64,000 bases of DNA from NCBI GenBank assembly GCA_003049485.1, contig PYST01000024.1:127648-191647 (forward strand). The letters are read 5' to 3'. This DNA comes from Ophioceras dolichostomum (taxonomy: Eukaryota; Ascomycota; Sordariomycetes; Magnaporthales; Ophioceraceae). The position numbers were made by a program, and so were the translations under genes. Positions within the stretch are counted from its first letter, which is position 1; each line of letters opens with the position of its first letter. Below, piece after piece: positions 1 to 11,981 of the stretch. The notes beneath the pieces were generated by a model that worked only from the letters and a program-made list of their open reading frames with translations, did not search any database and was not told the DNA's origin.

Positions 1-120
1 GGGGTCGGAAAACAAGGCGGTGTGAATGCACTTCGTGCTGAAACAAGAATGGACTGTCACTTCCTCCCCCTTTCACCCGCCTTGGACAGAGAAGGTAGAG
101 AGGTCTGTGTGCGCGTGTGC

Positions 121-140
121 GTGTGTGTGTGTGTGTGTGT
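121..140. repeat. (GT)n microsatellite
   Basis: An uninterrupted GT dinucleotide run, preceded by an imperfect GTGCGT stretch. Simple repeat in a non-coding context. Confidence 0.9.
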
Positions 141-2495
141 TGTCCCTCGAGCTTTGTCCTTGCATCTGGCAGCGCCTACCTTACCTCACTACTGCAACGT
201 GATACGGGCTCTCAGTGGGCAGGGGGACGCCACCATGTGCGATCGGCATGACAGACGGACGGGCATCACCGGTCCTTCCCTCGCGTTTTTTTTTTCCAAG
301 TACAGGGCAGATACGACGTACAACACAATGCAGGTAGCCTGGACCCTAGAAGATTGTCGGTCAGTCACAGCCGCCATGCAGGGTCACATTTTTTCAAGAA
401 AAAGAAATATAAAATGGTTTACAACTAAGGCAGCTGAAAATGCGAAGACGAGGGCAGGGCAGGGCAGGCTGGCTTTGGCGTTTCCAACCCATGAACGAAT
501 CCTCGTCACTTCGTTGGCTCGATGAATCAATCACAAACGTTCAATCCACCCCACGTTTTTTTTTTTCAGGTCTCGAGACTAGGGTGGGAAAAGAAACATC
601 CCACGCGCAACCCCTCTTCCAAGCAGCAAGCCAGCATTAAGCACAAGCGCGGGCGGTGTGAGAAAACAGTCAAGCCACCAATGACCCCGTTCCTTTCTTT
701 TCCCTTTTGTTCACCGCCGCACTTGTACATCCTGTAAAAACGAAAATCTGGCTGGCTGGCAGACAGAACAGGGCAGCCAGGGCAGCATGCTGGCTTTCTA
801 GGTGCCAAGTCTGCCAGGTCGGGAGTGGAGTGGAGTGCAGGAGGGAAGGGATGGATGGTTGGTTGGTTGGATGCGGGCATGAGGCCAGCCAGCCAGCCTT
901 CCTTTCACGGCCGTGTAAGTTGATGGGAGTGCGTACTGCCCGTTTGCGTGCGTGCGTGCGTTGCGTTGCGTTGCGGGATTTTCTTTCTCGTACGTACATA
1001 CAACCTACATACATACATCCTGTCATTCGAAACAACACCTGGATGGTTGGATGGACGGATGGACGACCGAGGGCAGCGGCGACCAAGCAGGGGGGTTCTT
1101 GATGGCCGGCCTTCCCCTTACTGAGAACAAAGCAATCGGCGATCACTGACTTGATTTCATTGCCCGCCCTCCCCCGGCCGGCAGCTCGACTTGTTTGCTT
1201 CCCTTCCTTGCCGGCGGTATCCGCACACTCGCTCACTGGCTCGCTCGCACGTACGTACGCATACGTTACCCTACGCACGAAGCAAAAGCAAAAGCAGCAA
1301 CGCAAGCACACGCAGCACGCATCCTTCCGGTCCCATCCTTGTCCCTGCTTGCCTGCCAGCCTGCCTGCCTTAGTTGGCCATGTTTTCTATCTATCGGATA
1401 TCTTTCCGTTCTCCGTTCTATCCTATCCTGCTACACATTACAATTTGTAATTGTAATCGTACCTAATTTAGATACCTACCTAGGTCCTTAGGTACCTTGT
1501 ATCCCACCCGATACCTTCTACGGTACCTACACCCAGGGGACCGAAACTGAATCCCACATCGGTCGCCCAGAGAAGCAAGAATAATGGAGGAGACAGACCG
1601 AGTGAGTTCTGGGGGTTCCCGTACGTATCACCTAGCACTAGAATATCAGACGGACGTTCCATCCTCTGTCACATCTCGATTCGGAGTGAGAAACAAGGAC
1701 CAGAAAGTGTGGTAGAGAAGATCATCAGGTGGGTAGGTACCGTAGGTTTGCTGACAGAGGGGGTAGATGATCTCTCCATTCACATTCATGTATGTGAGAT
1801 AGCCAGAGAAGTGCAAGAAAGAAGAAAAAAATGATCGTCTCGTGACCCTCCGCTGACGTACGGGTAAATGTTCTCCAAAGTGCGGGCGGGACCTGGGGGA
1901 GGGGGACGGCAGGCATGTCTTCATCTTCCCCCCCGCGCTGTCCTGTCTGCCTCCACCAGGTCAGAAAAGGCGGGAGAATATGCACAAGTAACTCCATTGC
2001 CTGCTTCACGTAGGTACCTCCCCTACGCGCCTTACCGAGGTACTTACCTATCACAACCTGTCAGTCAGCCTGCGGTCGAGTCGAGAAAAAGTGACAACAG
2101 GTAGGTCGAAAGGTGGACGGACCTGCCTGCTTGCTCTTTCTGACGACGATGAAATGGTTCCACTGTTGCATACTGCTGGACTTCGTCTATCGTACGCACC
2201 TACCTACTTGCCTGGTTTGCCAATATTTCCTTTTGGGCTGTGACATAGATGGTAGGCATGTAGGTAGAGTTAGAGGTATCTATGTGATCAGGTACGGACA
2301 TATGTATGTAGATACTTACGTATCTTTGCCTGTCATAATCACGACATACTGCCAGTTGCTTCACCGGCAACGAGGTCTTCCGGACCGGTGCAGTATGTAG
2401 GCGTAGTCGACGCAGAGATACTATTGACTGACTAAGACTGACCCCCAACCTGCAAGCGGGCCTGTCTGTGATGACATGGGGTTCCCCCATCCATG

Positions 2496-2497
<2 letters not shown>

Positions 2498-2531
<34 letters not shown>
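2498..2531. repeat. (GA)n microsatellite
   Basis: Seventeen perfect GA units in a gene-free region. Confidence 0.95.
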
Positions 2532-2533
<2 letters not shown>

Positions 2534-2974
2534 AGGATGAGGAGGAACTTTATGCTTGATTCTTGTTACATGCTTGCTATGTAGTTAGGGCAGGGTAGGT
2601 CCAGGGCCTGTTGGTCTCGGCCTCAGCCTCCCGGTCTCTCCACCGGACAGGCCGAGGAAGAGGAAGAGGGGTGTCCTTGTCACCGGGGGTCAGAAAGTGA
2701 AACGACCCGTCTGGTGGATATCAAGAGAGCTAGAGAGCGGGCAGAATCCTTCATGACGTTCTCGGCGCCGGAGGTGGTGGTGGTGTTGGTGGTGATTCTG
2801 CTTTCCTACCTCCTTCCCCTGCAGGTAGGCCACCTGGGAGGTAGGTACTTGTGAGTACCTGTTAAGGTCGATCTCCTGTTAAGAACCATGGACCTATCCA
2901 GGATGGACTTTCCTTTTGCTGCAGTTTTCTCTTCAACCAACCTCCTTAGACCCGAAGGCTATGTAGGAACGCAA

Positions 2975-3000
2975 CAGCAGCAGCAGCAGCAGCAGCAGCA
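2975..3000. repeat. (CAG)n microsatellite
   Basis: Nearly nine CAG units. The antisense reading gives a poly-Ala run in a 63-residue ORF that shows no other protein-like feature, so the repeat is treated as non-coding. Confidence 0.9.
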
Positions 3001-3974
3001 TTGTCCTCGTGAACAACTGCCCGTTGTGGATTGTATGAGAGAAGAGACTCGGAGACTAAGTTGAAAAAAGGAGAAGAGGCACGTGGATTACTTTGTCGTT
3101 GGCGATGTGTTGCAATGGGTGGTGTTGGTGTTGCCATGATTTCGTAATAGAAACTGGAAGAGAATTGGAAATTAAAAGGGGGCCGGTCTGTCCCGTTGCG
3201 TTTGCCTTACCTTCGGGTACGGCTAACTACAGGAGAGGAGAAGTGTTGACAAGGTTTTAGTGGTACGGTACATTGAAGCCTCCTCCCTCGGTGCTGCGGT
3301 GGCTCTCGACTCGGCTACCGCCGCCGCTGCCACCGCTCGGGTGCGGAGGAGAAAGGAGGAGAAGGCGGGGGAGAAAGGGGGGAACATGCTTTTGTGCTGA
3401 ACACGACAGACGGACCGGTTGGGTCTTCCCTTGCCTCTCCGCGTGCTGTGTGCTATGTGTCGTGTAGGACGGGGAATATATGGGTATGTATGAATGGGGC
3501 GCAAACACCTGTCATTGCCCGCTAGGCCGGCTAGCGGCATCTTGTATTATTGTTTGTCTTTGTGTCGCCTCCCCTTATTATCGTGAGAGGGAAAGTGCGG
3601 GGAGCCAAGCTCTGTCTAGGCCCCCTTGGACTCGCAGGCGGACGTTGCACGGTAGGTAGGGGTTGAGATGATGCTGGTGGTGGTGGTACGGAGTACTGCT
3701 CCAACTTTGGCTTCTGATGGATGATGTTGCTGCTGCCGCTCCCGTCCCAGATCTGGTCTCGTGCCTGTTGCTGACCACCTCGATATGGACTACTCGGCTT
3801 GCCTTTCCGACGGCTGGTTTGGGCCACGACTGGAAATCTCCATACGGGCGAGATGGATTCCTGCCTCTCTGGCTGCTAGGTACCTTACCCCGTATGCCCG
3901 ACGTTGTCTGCTGCTCTCGTCATACTCGTTCATCTCTTTTTTGGCTCTCACTGTCGGCAGGCAGAGTTGGTATA

Positions 3975-4000
3975 TACCTACCTACCTAGGTAAGTAGGTA
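3975..4000. repeat. CCTAGG-centred inverted repeat
   Basis: A palindrome centred on the CCTAGG at 3985-3990, with 13-nt arms of TACC/TAGG units and one mismatch. Nearly the same element occurs at 60563-60588. It could form a small hairpin; function unknown. Confidence 0.8.
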
Positions 4001-7000
4001 GGAAGATACCTAGGCGGTATGCAGAGGAAGAGGCATGTAAGACGACCATGACCAAGACGGGGAAGAGGGGACACGACGGATGACCCCGTGATGGCCAGAG
4101 GTTGACGGGAGAAAGCGGGGACTTTCTGGGGCTTCTCCAATCATCTCCCCCACACTTTCTATTGCTTGTGTGTACCATACACACATATTTCCCGGTGTGT
4201 GCCTCCATCTCCATTTCTTCCCGCCTGTCCGCTGATCAGCAGGCTTCCCGCTCTGGCGGTATCAGTATCCGTCTCTTTGATGTGGAGCACTCAGTTGATG
4301 GAATGGGAAAAAGGAAAGCCGGACAGGGGAAGGAGGCGGGGAAAAAAAGGCCATGTACACTTCATCCACGTAAAATCCACACTCGCTTGGAGGTTTTATT
4401 ACCACGGATCCAGCCGTACGAAGCAGTATACAGTCGTAGTAGTCGTGCAGTGTGCGCGTAGACCTGGGACTCAGACCTGGTACATACCCTCGTTTCCAAG
4501 ACGGACAAGCATGCAGGCGGTATGTAAATAAAGTGCTCTGACTGTGCAGTGGTGAAATCAATCCCGATGCTGCTAGACACTCGGGGAGGATCGAAAGGAA
4601 TATGTGATCTCGGAGACTGTGCTCCTCCTCGCCTTGGGAGCCCTGGGAGAGAGTTGCACTGCATCTCGGTATTTTTCCTGCTATTGCCCTGCTCGCTTCG
4701 GTATATGAAGGGCTGAATAGCTGGGGTCTATTTCGTCACCTCCTCGTGGCACCACTGATTGACCTGGCGACGAAATATTGCTAAGTTCTGCCGTCTCCCA
4801 GAAGGCCACATCCATCCCATTCACCCCGCGTTGCCAGCTCGATGCCGCCACTCTGCTTTCGAAAAAGACCGGTCAGCAGGGGGCCTAGTGACGGGCGAGG
4901 GACTGCTGACCGGTTTTTTCGCGACGAATTCTCATAGGTCTGCGCCGACAGAATCCCTGCAGACGAGGCAATATGGACGGCCGGCAAAGGAGACGAGTGC
5001 AGAAGCGTGGGTGGATGAGCGTGGCGTGGACTTTGTGTTTGTGAGGGAGGGTGAGTCTTCAATTTACTGGGGCATGTGTAAGGTGGGAGGTATCAATCCA
5101 CATGCATCAAGGTTTTGGTGGCCTAGTCTAGTAGTCTAGAATTGGCACCTAGTCTGGTTGACAGCTAGACAGCCTTTTGGCAGCAGCAGATGTACACTAG
5201 TCTGGGATGCCTGCCTGCCACTTGCTCGCTACTTCCGTGCTTTGTTTGGGGCTGAGGCCGACGCATGTAAGTGGTTTTGATGTGTAACTCCCTTTTTTTT
5301 CACCGCGTTGAGGTGCTGCACTCTGCGGGATCTCGGGCTTGGAACCTGCTACCTCGCTAGAGGTGCAGATGTATGGATGTGGGTGAAGTTCGGCCTGGCA
5401 CCACCCACACACCCCCCATGTAGCTCATGTAGGTAGACACGCACAGATACACACACCAACGAGCAGTAATGGAGCCTTGGTTGTGGTCATGCGACCTCCA
5501 TCCGCGTTTGCAGTGTCTCGATGGGGTATGCGTATATAACTCTCCCAGATCGCTTTCGCTTGGGCGAAAGACTAGCTCCAATTTGCGAAGTACAAGAACC
5601 TACCGACCTTGGGTAGTCTCGGAAGGCCAAAATTCGGGCACCATCGTTCTGTGAAGCCAGCCCCATATCTGTGGGCGGAAGGGGGAAGGGGAGAAGGAAA
5701 CATTCGCAGGTTCGCCATTGGAGGAGGGAAGATGGGTGGGTGACTGAGAGTGATGGAGGGGTCGAGGCCTTGCTTGTTGGGCTCCTTCTCCCACCCCTCC
5801 ATCCCTCCCTCCCCTTTTTTTTAAAAAAAAAAAATCTCGTGGTGGCTTCGATGGTGATATGTCGTGGCAGCCCTTTCGGTGCAGTCCACGTTTCCCGATG
5901 ACGGATGGAAGAGGGGCGGTAAAACACACCAAAGAAAAAGGGAAAGAAAAAGAAAGGAAGAAGGACCGGCGATGGAAACGAGAAATCCCGAGCCCTGCAA
6001 CGTAGCCCAGACTCAACTGAGCAGGTATAGGCTCGAATTCCCCAGAAAAGAATGCATTGTGTAGTCTGGCATTACAGCATGTTGTATGTAGCATGTAGGA
6101 GATAACATGTGGGAGGGGAGGTTGGATCCACCTCTCACTCTGGGCAAGGACAGACAAAGAAAGCAGACCTCGACCTCGAAAATGGCCGCCTCATCGGAGG
6201 GTGGGGCATAGACCCCAACGAGGTGATATTGCAGGGGATGGGCAGAGGCAAAAGCAAGCAAAAGAAAGAAGGGAGACAAGAAAGCCGTTTAGGGACCACC
6301 TACTCTGGGTAGTAGGTACATCCGTACGTACCTCCGTATCTTGTTCGAACCTTGGACGTTGGGTGAGTGAGTGGGAGTACCGTTATTTGGGCTTGCATGT
6401 GCTGCTGAGCTGAGTCGGCAGCATGCAGGCGTGGGTGGCCATGATGAAGTGCGTACTTAGCGTATGTCCGCGTGCAGTGCGGCTATTGCTGGGATATAAA
6501 AACGCCCTCGTCGCTTTTCGGCCTGATGAGTTGTCTTCTAAGTCGCTGGCGGGCTGTTAGGCTGGTCGTACGAGTACCGGCGATCTCAGCTTATCTGACT
6601 CGTCCCGAAAAGATGACAGATGACAGGAGGTTGACAGATTACAAAAAAGGGCCTTTGGATACCTAGCCAAAGAAGAGATGGAGGAAGGATGGAAGGCCAA
6701 ACCTAGCCTGGTATCTAGAAAGGGCGGGCGGGAGAGCATGTTGGTAGAATTCGGTCCTTGCCTCATTGAGAGAGGTGCAGATAGCAGCCCACTTAGGCTT
6801 GAGGGTTGGTGGAAGCAGATGGAGGGTGGACGGGTGTTCTCACACGGATAGGATCGCTGTCGCCCTGTGCATCCGCCGAGATCGAGGCAAGGAGGAAATC
6901 CAGAGATGGCCAGAATTTCCAGGGGGGAACACTAAGTAGGTAGACACCACCTGACTGATCTTGACTGCAAGGGCTGGACTCCATGTCCTGTCAGGTCCTG

Positions 7001-8120
7001 TCAACCTGTTGGTGTCGAGGGGTCGAGCTGTCGAGGGCCGAGGTGTCTGCTCTCTCAACCTGCCCTGATGACTGCACATGTGCCCTCTAATCGAGGGGTA
7101 GGGTAAACTTTCGCTTGTCTCGGGCTCCTTTCCGTCTAGCTCGTGTGCATATATGTCCCAGCCCGCTCTTCCAAGCTTGGAAGAATGATTGCGAGGACTG
7201 GACTGTGATGGATGGCCCCCCAAGAAGCGGGCAAATCGAGCCATTGCCGGTTTCGTAACAACCTGCATGCTTCTGGAAGTTGGGTAGTGCGTTGTGCGCT
7301 CCACTGTTGGTTATTCCGTGCTTGTCAGAACAGGCAGAGCGGCAGCTGGAGGGAAGAGGACCATCACGGTGCCCTCTTGTCCTCTTCTGTGAGCGCTTCC
7401 GACGGCCTTCCGGTACCGGTTTTGTTGTCTGTTCGGTAGCAACCGTTTGGTAGCCACACTGGGCTAGTTGTATTCGTTTAAGCAAATTTGAGGTCGGCTG
7501 GCGAGGTTGTCGCGGGATCTAGGAAAAGGATTTCTGCTGGAAAGAATTGGGACTCGGGAGGGCTTGTAATGGTGGCATGATGTTAATTCAATATTGAATA
7601 CTGTAGCACATTCCACATAGGGCGGGATAGACAGGATGGGATAGAAAGCGGGCGGGATATTTTTTCCATGAAGCAAGCCCAAGCAGAGTAGAGTAATCCG
7701 TTGAAGCAGACAGTGAGAAATGTAGCGGACGCGGTGGTATGCGACCCGGGGTCACGTCGTAAAAAAAACCCAAGTCCCCTGCTAAGCGCCACCCCACGCA
7801 AACAAACCCCAAAGAGATTTTTGCCGGGGGGTCGCGCAGCACCTGAGGAAAAAGGAGCACGAGAAAGAAAGTCTCCACGTGCATTCGCCGCCCCATCCAT
7901 TCATTTTCCCTCTCTTTTCTCCTTTTCCATCCCATTCCCTCTCCGGCACCGAATAGAACAAGAAATGTGTACCAGTAACTTAACCAATCCATGGCTCTGG
8001 GAAGTAGCCCAATGTACAAATCTTCCTCCGGATGGAGCCGACAGCGTGAGCTGGACAGAAGTAATCAGAAGTACACCCCGACTTTAATACTTCTCATGTC
8101 CCACTCCCTCCTTTTCCTTT

Positions 8121-8514
8121 ATGTACGATCAGGTAGTGTTAGACGGACAAGGTCCGAGAATCTTCATCACTGTCACCACCCTCATCATCCTCCTGCTCAT
8201 ACTCCGCCTCATCCGCCTTCTCCTGTCTGCCTTCCCTAGTAGGCCTTTCTCCGCGGCTACTCTGCTGCTCTCAGCCTCTATAATCACGCAGGCAGGCCTA
8301 ATATATACAGATACTATCCTGGCTTGTGCGAGTAGCACGGCCTCCCACTAGTCACTCTCTCCCCTGCCTCGCGAGCACACCCCCTTCATCTACTACGTTG
8401 TATGGATTGTTTCCCAGATTTCTAAGCCTCGCATCCCTCCGTCACCGTAACCCCCAAATCGTTTGCCCCCATACCGGCCCCTCATTTTCACCAGCTAGCG
8501 CGGTCATCGGAGAC
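8121..8514 (+). pseudogene. Possible decayed or fragmentary membrane-protein segment
   Basis: Frame 8121-8351 encodes about 76 residues with a strongly hydrophobic segment (TTLIILLLILRLIRLLLSAF) followed by a second apolar stretch (AATLLLSASIITQAGLIYTD). After the stop at 8349-8351 the same frame continues with another apolar stretch (FIYYVVWIVSQI, from 8385). The pattern vaguely resembles fungal multi-TM proteins of the rhodopsin/PTH11-like type, but there is no diagnostic motif, no clear start and no splice model that joins the pieces. It may be a relic, an exon of an unrecognised gene, or chance. Confidence 0.2.
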
Positions 8515-9777
8515 TAGACTCGGAGAAGGAAACCGGCGGAGAGGATCGGTACTATATTCACTCCTACTCTAACACCCATTACTTCCCTCCTGGTTGTGTC
8601 CTAGTCTCTAGTTCCACACACGTTTTTCTGCCCAGGGTCCCCATTTTGCGTCTTGTGCGTTTCGTGAGCTGGACCAAGGAAGCAAAGAACGACCGCTCAT
8701 CGGCCGCCCCCATATGGCTCTCCTCCGAGACCTCGGGGCGTGACGCAGTGACTGGGTCCCATTTCTCCCCCGGCTTCTTTTACTCCACATGGCATGAAAG
8801 GGAATCCCCGTTTCGAGTACCCTCTATTACACGCTAGGGAAGACCTTCGCTTTCTCTGATGGGGGAACACGGCCTCTTCTCCCCTCTGAGGTTTCTTTAC
8901 GAAGCACAGCGTACAAACTTACCGGCACACTCGTTCTGCTCATGATGAGTACTGCTCCTTATCCGGCCCCTGTGTCTCCCCTCGCTGCTCGCAGCACTAC
9001 TATATAGCACTGCGCCCTGCCTCTGCCCTTCACGGCTTACCCCTTTCATCTGTCCTCCTTCACTCTCTTCTTCCACCTATCCGCACGCACGTGCCGAGGG
9101 CAACAAGAACTGCACTTGTTAATCAGTTGCCGCCCCTAATCACCCGACCCAACTCGCGGGTCACGGATTCGACCTCCTCGTCCAGTGCTGGGCTCTCGCC
9201 ACCTGCCAGACTTGGTACCTTTCTGCCCGCCGCGCTTGCGAACTTTAAAACAGGCTAGAAAGATTGGGTGGCCGTTTACCGGACGAAAAGACGGGTTGGA
9301 AAGCTGAAACCCGGAAGGACTACCGGTACACAGTCTAAGTGAGCCGCATCCCTAACTTACCCCCAACACCCCTGCGAGTCTTGACTCAGGACCAAGCACC
9401 GTTCATCCAGAGTTTCCCCACATGTAAAGCCTCAACGATGAACCTATCTAGGGACGGATGGAGAGGCTTTTGGGGCGGGGTTGAGGAGAACAAGGGGGTC
9501 TCGTGCGCTAATAAGTCCGTCTCGTCACGGACTTGTTGTAGCTGTGACGCAACTTGCCTCCAAGGCTACCAAGGCTTGAGTCCTTACACCACCGTTTTGG
9601 TTTTCTGAATTTTTATTCTTCTTCTACTCCGGCTTCGTTTTCTTTTTGAGTGCAGCTACAGATGTCTTGTATAGTGCGATGTCACTGTGACTTACACGGG
9701 GTTATATAGGAAACCTACCTGACCCAAGGAAAACGCAAGTTCTAGATTCCCCGATTCGGAGGGTTTCCCGATCCTGC
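8515..9777. other. Intergenic, upstream of D-lactate dehydrogenase gene
   Basis: Pyrimidine-rich DNA with no recognisable coding sequence. The proximal part (about 9600-9777) presumably carries the promoter and 5' UTR of the downstream gene, but no clear TATA or regulatory motif stands out. Confidence 0.5.
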
Positions 9778-11981
9778 ATGTCGGTCCATTTTTTCGCGAG
9801 GGCAGCCAGCAGGCCCCTTCGCAACGCCGCGATCGGCGGTAGGAGCCGCCTGCCAGTCGGCTTTTTCCGGCCGAGGCGAAACATCTCCTCGGGCTCTGGA
9901 CCCAACAATGCCGGCGCCAGCGGCTCGGCGGGACATTCTGCGGCGGCAGCATGGAGCGGCCAGAAAGTGCTCGCCATCGCCATTGCTGCTGGTGTGGTCG
10001 GATGGGCCGCGGCCGGTCTGAACTCGCGGCTCGGGGCGTTTCCGGCGAGCAGGCCGATCTTGATGGACAGCAGGCTTCCGACGCCGAGATATGCTTCTCT
10101 TGCTGAGATGGAACTGGTAAGTACCGGCGACACAGTGTCTACTCTACTTACTCTAGTACTTTCTTTCTATGCTATGGTCCTCGCCCTGCCGATCAACGGC
10201 ATTTTAATAACTTATGCGTGTGTGTGTGTGGGTTGGGGGTTTTAGGCGATAGCCGAAATCGAGCGCGAGACCCCCGATCACGACATCATCTCAACCGACC
10301 CGGATGACTTGCACGCACATGGCTACTCCGAGTGGTCGAGCACCAACCCGGAGGGCCTGCCGGTGGCCGTCGCGTACCCGCGCAGCACAGAGGAGGTGGC
10401 CACGATCGCGCGCATATGCCACAAGCACCGCGTGCCCATCATCCCTTACTCTGGAGGTTCCAGCCTGGAGGGCAACTTCTCGGCGCCGTACGGCGGCGTC
10501 AGCGTCGACTTCGCCTACATGGACAAGATAATCCAGTTCAACAAGGCCGATATGGACGTCGTCGTCCAACCCAGCATCGGCTGGCAGGACCTCAACGAGC
10601 AGCTGTACAAGATGGACGCGGGGCTGTTCTTCCCCATCGACCCTGGCCCAAGCGCCAAGATCGGCGGCATGATTGGCACCAACTGCTCGGGCACTAACGC
10701 CGTGAAGTATGGCACCATGAAGGACTGGGTTATCAACCTGACCGTCGTGCTGGCCGACGGTACTATCATCAAGACGAGGCGCCGGCCGCGCAAGTCCTCG
10801 GCGGGTTACAACCTGAACGGGCTGTTCGTCGGCTCTGAGGGGACACTGGGTCTGGTGACGGAAGGTAGGTTTCCGATTCTTCGAACGGGGTGGGTGAATG
10901 TGTAAAAGAAGAACCTGAGCAAACAAGGCACACGCCCCGACTGACAAACCAAACCGTTTCAAAAACAAATCAGCCACGCTTAAACTCACCGTCATACCAG
11001 AGGACTTCTCAGTGGCAGTCGTCACCTTCCCCTCGATCCGCGACGCCGCCTCCGCCGCCGCCGGCGTGATGCAGGCGGGCATCCCCGTGGCGGCCATGGA
11101 GATCATGGACGAGGTCCAGATGAAGGTCGTCAACCTCAGCGGCGCCACCGCTCCGCGCCGCTGGCAGGAGACGCCGACGCTCTTCTTCAAGTTCTCGGGC
11201 ACCCGGGCCGGCGTGCAGGAGAACATCAGCCTCGTGCAGAAGATCGCGAGGGCCAACAAAGGCAGCAACTTCGAGTTCGCCAAGGACGAGCGCGAGCAGA
11301 AGCTGCTCTGGTCCGCGCGCAAGGAGTCGCTGTGGTCGATGATGTCGCTGCGGAAGGACGGCGAGGAGGTTTTCAGCACGGACGTCGCCGTGCCGTTCAG
11401 CAGGCTGCCGGACCTGATCGAGGTGAGCAAGAAGGAGATGGACGATCTGGGACTGTTCGCGAGCATACTGGGACACATCGGCGATGGAAACTTCCACGAG
11501 AGCATCATTTATAACAGGCGCGACCCGACGGAGAGGGCGAAGGTCGAGACGTGCGTGAAGAACATGGTCAAGCGCGCGTTGGAGATGGAGGGGACCTGCA
11601 CGGGGGAGCATTCGATTGGGTGGGGGAAGAAGGAGAGCTTGCTTTGGGAGGTTGGGCCGGATACGCTTGGGGTGATGGTACGTTTTTGAGGTTTTCTCCC
11701 TTACCCCTCTGTCCTCCCTGCTGCCGGAATGTCCTCCGTGGTGGGTGGGTGCGTGAATCGGCTGACTGACTGACAAACACCTTCCCTCCTTTTTGTTCTC
11801 GTCGATACAGAAAGCGATCAAGTCTGCTCTCGATCCCAACTGGATCATGTAAGTGCCCCGTTTATTGGCTGCATTTTACTTTGCGATTTGGTAATATTCA
11901 TGCTTGGTGAGCCCGAAAGCTGATGATGATCTCAACAGGAACCCCGGGAAAATTTTCGACAGGCACGGTCTCCGTCAATAA
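9778..11981 (+). CDS. DLD1: D-lactate dehydrogenase (cytochrome), mitochondrial
   Basis: FAD-linked oxidase that converts D-lactate to pyruvate and passes electrons to cytochrome c. Exon model: 9778-10116, 10246-10864, 10974-11677, 11811-11848 and 11939-11981, giving 580 residues. All introns are GT-AG, the frame closes exactly, and two terminal exons are only 38 and 43 nt. The N-terminus is rich in Arg and Ser with no acid (MSVHFFARAASRPLRNAAIG), typical of a mitochondrial presequence, and a hydrophobic stretch (about 62-80) may anchor it to the inner membrane. Family marks include the FAD-binding loop GGSSLEGN (183-190), the Gly-rich GPSAKIGGMIGTNCSGTNA stretch, HIGDGNFH (about 487-494) and GTCTGEHSIGWGKKE near the C-terminus. 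The length fits the DLD1 family. D-2-hydroxyglutarate or glycolate dehydrogenases are related but less similar in these motifs. Confidence 0.92.

Larger units (their letters stand above)
1..8120. other. Long gene-free stretch
   Basis: No open reading frame here looks like a conserved protein; the ORFs present are short, low-complexity and overlap on both strands. The stretch holds microsatellites (listed separately), many CCTA/TAGG motifs (for example 1470-1500 and 3975-4000), short homopolymers and CT- or GA-skewed patches. No tRNA, rRNA or transposase signature was seen. It could include untranslated regions, a non-coding RNA or a rapidly evolving gene split by introns, but nothing in the sequence demonstrates this. 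Confidence 0.6.

Noticed and set aside
4759..5139. 126-residue ORF in the 5' gene-free region
   Set aside because: No recognisable motif, overlapping ORFs on the opposite strand, and no supporting splice or start context.
6290..6365. Possible tRNA suggested by TTCGAACC at about 6343
   Set aside because: No matching A box, anticodon arm or pairing acceptor stem could be built around it.
10291..11508. 405-residue antisense open frame over the D-lactate dehydrogenase gene
   Set aside because: It is a GC-rich shadow of the real exons; the sense strand shows FAD-oxidase motifs and consistent introns.
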